Source of the DNA: an uncultured Collinsella sp.
GTDB lineage: Bacteria; Actinomycetota; Coriobacteriia; Coriobacteriales; Coriobacteriaceae
Direction: 5' to 3'
Length of the DNA: 64,000 nucleotides
NCBI GenBank assembly: GCA_900759565.1
Contig: CAAEVV010000051.1
Coordinates: forward strand, 57,395-121,394
Shown piece by piece: positions 61,516 to 64,000 of this stretch; positions within the stretch are counted from its first letter, which is position 1; the number at the start of each line of letters is the position of its first letter. The position numbers and the translations under genes are program-made. Under the pieces are notes generated by a model, which was given only the letters and a program-made list of their open reading frames with translations, had not been told where the DNA came from and did no database searches.

Positions 61516-62400
61516 TTATTTGCCCGCGTTAGCAGACGAGCTATGCGAGGGGACGACGACCTTGGACGGCTGCACGAGCGACTCGTCGTGCGCGGCAACC
61601 GCGGGGACGCTTGCCCCATCGCTTTTAGCCTTGGTGGATTCGGAACGCGCGATCTCCTCATCGAGAGCATCGATGTCAGCGTCCTCGACCACGGCGTTGA
61701 GCGACTCAAAGACACGGTTCTTAAGGAGCGCGGTGTGCACACCCTCGGTGAGGTCGTGCAGCTTCTTAAAAGCGCGCTCGAGCTTGGCGTCGCGCTCGTC
61801 ATCGGAGGTATCCATGCCAAGCATGCTCACGAGAACCTGCTCAAACATCGAAGACTCACGGTTTGCCGACGATACGTACTGACGCAGGTTGCGCGGCTCA
61901 ATGTGGAAGCGTGACAGCTCCAAGCAGTAACGGATAATCGGGAAATCTCTGCCATCGACAAGCTCACGATTCTGCGGGCTCTTGATGATGCGGATAAGAT
62001 CGTTCTCGGCAAGGGAGCGGATAAACGAGATCTCGACGCCGAGCATGTCGGGAATGGTCTCGATGGGATGCAGCTTTTGCTTGGTCTCTTTGGGTTCCGT
62101 CTTAAGCGGAACATCGGACAGAAGACCCACCTCGTAAGCCAAAGTGGACAGGTCCGTCGCGTTTTCCAAGCGCTGCTTAATGACGTTGAGCGGCATGTAG
62201 CGGGTCTTCTGCAGGTGCAGGATGACCTCGAGACGGTCAACGTCTTCCTTGGAGTACTGGCGATACCCCTTTGGCGTACGATGAGGGGTGATGAGCCCCT
62301 CATCTTCTAGAAATCTAATTTTTGAGTTCGATAGATCGGGGTATGCGCCTCGAAGAAGGTTGACGACTTGGCCGATACTCAGATAGTTGCGTTCGGCCAT
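61516..62400 (-). CDS. MerR-family regulator (FtsR-like)
   Basis: The 294-residue protein has an N-terminal MerR winged helix (YLSIGQVVNLLRGAYPDLSNSKIRFLEDEGLITPHRTPKGYRQY) and a long C-terminal part with no metal or ligand motif I recognise. It sits 3 bases after a GarA-like FHA gene, matching mycobacterial garA-Rv1828, where the MerR protein FtsR activates ftsZ. That role is inferred from synteny and the N-terminal sequence. Confidence 0.8.
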   Translation of the reverse strand: MAERNYLSIGQVVNLLRGAYPDLSNSKIRFLEDEGLITPHRTPKGYRQYSKEDVDRLEVILHLQKTRYMPLNVIKQRLENATDLSTLAYEVGLLSDVPLKTEPKETKQKLHPIETIPDMLGVEISFIRSLAENDLIRIIKSPQNRELVDGRDFPIIRYCLELSRFHIEPRNLRQYVSSANRESSMFEQVLVSMLGMDTSDDERDAKLERAFKKLHDLTEGVHTALLKNRVFESLNAVVEDADIDALDEEIARSESTKAKSDGASVPAVAAHDESLVQPSKVVVPSHSSSANAGK

Positions 62401-62403
62401 TAC

Positions 62404-62838
62404 CTACTCACCGGTTTCGATGCGCTCCGGCGTGCTCTCGTGGTAGATGAGCGTGAACGTACCGATCTGAACGGAAGAGCCGTCATGCAGCGGAGCACCG
62501 TTGACGATGGCGCCGTCGACCCAGGTTCCGTTGAGCGAGCCCAGATCCTCAATACGGGCGCCCAGGCCCTCACGAATAATGCGTGCGTGGCTGCGCGAGA
62601 CGGTCATGTCGTTGAGGAAGATGCCGTTCGCGGGGTCGCGGCCGATGGTGGTCACGTCGTCCTCGAGCTCAAAGGCAGCTCCGGTCTGCGGACCCTTGAC
62701 GATGGACAGAACCGGAGCGGTGATGTGCACGTTGGCCATAAGGTCGGGAACAGTGACATCGCTCGAAGGAACGCGGAAAACGCAGGTAGCGTCCGCAGTC
62801 TTATCGTTCTGAGGCATATTGTTAACCTTGTTGTCCAT
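62404..62838 (-). CDS. FHA-domain protein (GarA/OdhI-like)
   Basis: The 144-residue protein has a C-terminal FHA domain (TTIGRDPANGIFLNDMTVSRSHARI, DLGSLNGTWVDG) with the phosphothreonine-binding Arg, Ser and Asn. Its N-terminus carries DATCVFR at residues 16-22, aligning with the ETTSVFR phospho-site of GarA. In GarA, phosphorylation here by a PknB/PknG-type kinase folds the tail onto the FHA domain and relieves inhibition of 2-oxoglutarate enzymes. Thr18 is kept; the neighbouring Thr is Ala. Confidence 0.85.
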   Translation of the reverse strand: MDNKVNNMPQNDKTADATCVFRVPSSDVTVPDLMANVHITAPVLSIVKGPQTGAAFELEDDVTTIGRDPANGIFLNDMTVSRSHARIIREGLGARIEDLGSLNGTWVDGAIVNGAPLHDGSSVQIGTFTLIYHESTPERIETGE

Positions 62839-62903
62839 GACAACCCCTATCTAACGCGGCCACGCCGCAAAGAATGAACCGTACGTAATCATACCCCAAT
62901 GAA

Positions 62904-63608
62904 TCAGTCTTCGATTTCGGGGTTGAGAAAGTCGGTGTCCTCGTCCTCGGGATGCGCGATGGCCTGTTTAATGGCCACCCCTCCCTTAATGGAATAGATG
63001 ACAGCGGTGAGCATAGAGAAGATGACGCCGCCGTATACAAAGAAGATGCCGAGGGGCACCGAGCTGCCGTTGAGGCCCGGGAATGCCGTGTAGGTGGCGG
63101 GCAGCAGTTGCCAGCCGTCGACGACGGGGAACCCAAGCAGCATGAGCGAGAAGCCGGTCATGAGCAGTGCCGTGGCAATCTTGCCGGGAAAGACGACATC
63201 GATGGGACGACGGTGATAATGGCGCACGATGAGCGTGCCGATGCCAAGGTAGATATCGCGGCCGATAATGAGCACGCAGACCCAGATGGGCAGCTCGCCG
63301 CGGACCACCAGACCCAGCACGCCGGTAAACAGCAGCGCGCGGTCGCAGATGGGATCCATGACCTTGCCGAGCCACGAGACCGTTTTGGTCATGCGGGCAA
63401 TCTGACCGTCCATCCAGTCGGTGGAGGCCGCGATGGCATAGATGACTATTGCGACGACGCGGTTGTTGTCCGTCACGAACAGGTACAGGAAGACGAGCGT
63501 GAGGATCAGGCGCGTAAAGGTGATGAAATTGGAGATCGTGAAGATCTTATTCGACGGGTAATCGGAAGTGCCGATAAGCTCCTTTTTGATCTTCTTTTTG
63601 ATGCCCAC
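62904..63608 (-). CDS. CDP-alcohol phosphatidyltransferase (PgsA2-like)
   Basis: The 234-residue membrane protein has the CDP-alcohol motif in DWMDGQIARMTKTVSWLGKVMDPICD and about five membrane helices. It is distinct from the pgsA at 42052, so it may make phosphatidylinositol phosphate, phosphatidylglycerol phosphate or cardiolipin; the product cannot be told from sequence alone. In mycobacteria pgsA2 also lies near garA and ftsR, which supports an ancient actinobacterial cluster. Confidence 0.85.
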   Translation of the reverse strand: MGIKKKIKKELIGTSDYPSNKIFTISNFITFTRLILTLVFLYLFVTDNNRVVAIVIYAIAASTDWMDGQIARMTKTVSWLGKVMDPICDRALLFTGVLGLVVRGELPIWVCVLIIGRDIYLGIGTLIVRHYHRRPIDVVFPGKIATALLMTGFSLMLLGFPVVDGWQLLPATYTAFPGLNGSSVPLGIFFVYGGVIFSMLTAVIYSIKGGVAIKQAIAHPEDEDTDFLNPEIED

Positions 63609-63644
63609 AGGACTCCCCCGCTGGTAAACGACAAAACTTTCGAT

Positions 63645-63673
63645 ACTATACCCGTTCTAGCGATGTCTATCCA
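63645..63673 (-). promoter_or_regulatory. Promoter of the pgsA2-like gene
   Basis: On the minus strand TGGATA and TATAGT are 17 bases apart, about 37 bases before the start codon at 63608. Confidence 0.55.
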
Positions 63674-63736
63674 GCGTAAGCATAGAGAGTCCAGACATGT
63701 GGAGTGTGGTTCTAGGCTGAGCGCGATTCTGCATTT

Positions 63737-63799
63737 GTGTACATCAGCCTCCAAACATGTCGAAAAATGTCGGTTTTGGAGGGTGATGTACACGTTTTT
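63737..63799 (+). other. Long imperfect palindrome with T-tract
   Basis: The arms 63737-63755 (GTGTACATCAGCCTCCAAA) and 63775-63793 pair with two mismatches. The loop repeats ATGTCG twice around AAAA. On the plus strand GTTTTTG follows, as in a terminator, yet no plus-strand gene lies upstream. The rest of 63674-64000 shows no convincing gene. Confidence 0.55.
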
Positions 63800-63911
63800 G
63801 TTGCGCGTGTGCATCATCTCATATGTTGCCAACGCTAACGGTGAACCTGAGCGCCCGGGCACATTCTTTGTTGGCTGAAACCGGCATAGCAACTAGCGGA
63901 AGGCATCATCG

Positions 63912-63942
63912 AAGGAGTGTGCTGGAAAGCACCCGTCTCCTT
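63912..63942 (+). other. Two-part hairpin near the window end
   Basis: AAGGAG pairs with CTCCTT, and inside it GTGCT pairs with AGCAC around GGAA, a GNRA-type tetraloop. It may be part of a structured RNA that continues past the window; there is no T-run. Confidence 0.4.
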
Positions 63943-64000
63943 AACTGTTAGAAATGCAAGTTAATAATCTATGTGGTCAATATAATACCGTTGAACCCGC

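Noticed and set aside
63912..63942. tRNA-Ser (GGA) anticodon arm
   Set aside because: CTGGAAA looks like an anticodon loop, but the best stem closes on a GGAA tetraloop and no acceptor, D or T arm could be fitted.

Overview
The window is a 64 kb stretch of housekeeping chromosome from a high-G+C actinobacterium of the class Coriobacteriia, most likely Collinsella or a close relative. Several things point there: actinobacterial lineage genes (mIHF, a GarA-like FHA protein beside an FtsR-like MerR regulator), mixed with genes and gene order otherwise typical of Firmicutes (PyrR-controlled pyr operon, class 1B PyrD/PyrK, ThiI without rhodanese, RNase J, RNase Y, SpoVS, AdhE). I see no rRNA, tRNA, prophage, CRISPR array or intact insertion sequence. 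Gene assignments rest on motifs and overall resemblance read by eye; no database search was run.

Layout. 1-6.1 kb: 3' part of proS, a small-molecule kinase of the aminoglycoside phosphotransferase fold, adhE with a likely operator, a decayed Y1/IS200-like transposase fragment, and rpmB. 6.3-11.8 kb: the pyrR-pyrB-pyrC-pyrK-pyrD-pyrF operon behind a leader that folds as a PyrR-type attenuator. 12-19.1 kb: mihF-gmk-rpoZ-thiI, then the DNA-uptake genes comEA-comEC, holA and rpsT. 19.2-31.1 kb: lepA-dus-hemW, two adjacent dnaJ genes (the first with a membrane C-terminus), mtaB-phoH-ybeY-dgkA-era-recO and rpsO. 31.3-43.2 kb: pnp, rnj, ftsK, a RodZ-like gene, yajQ, rimO, pgsA and a CinA-type gene. 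43.5-52.3 kb: recA-recX, rny, a GHKL ATPase gene, spoVS and miaB-miaA-hflX, an order close to the Bacillus cinA-recA-rny-ymdB-spoVS-miaB region but with the ATPase where ymdB sits. 52.3-55.2 kb: a DUF1624 membrane protein and lexA on the minus strand, divergent from a LysM membrane protein that looks like a YneA-type SOS division inhibitor, then nrdR and dut. 55.6-64 kb: a glycolipid glycosyltransferase, trxB, a DUF1836 regulator, degV, and a minus-strand run pgsA2-garA-ftsR-apt-NlpC/P60.

The most unusual content is non-coding. Two intergenic loci (33.58-33.99 kb between pnp and rnj; 55.18-55.55 kb after dut) have the same plan: two long hairpin elements in opposite orientation around a 120-180 nt spacer. 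Within each pair the core is almost identical, while the 22-40 bp outer stems are different in sequence but each perfectly or nearly perfectly self-complementary. In the first pair the inner stem also carries compensatory changes. I do not recognise this family. Other regulatory signals: TTTGG tracts with an approximately 11 bp period upstream of both comEA and recA; three LexA boxes exactly 28 bp apart between lexA and the LysM gene, plus a perfect box before recA; a 12-nt sequence shared by the DUF1836-gene promoter and the degV leader; and an inverted repeat covering the nrdR start codon.
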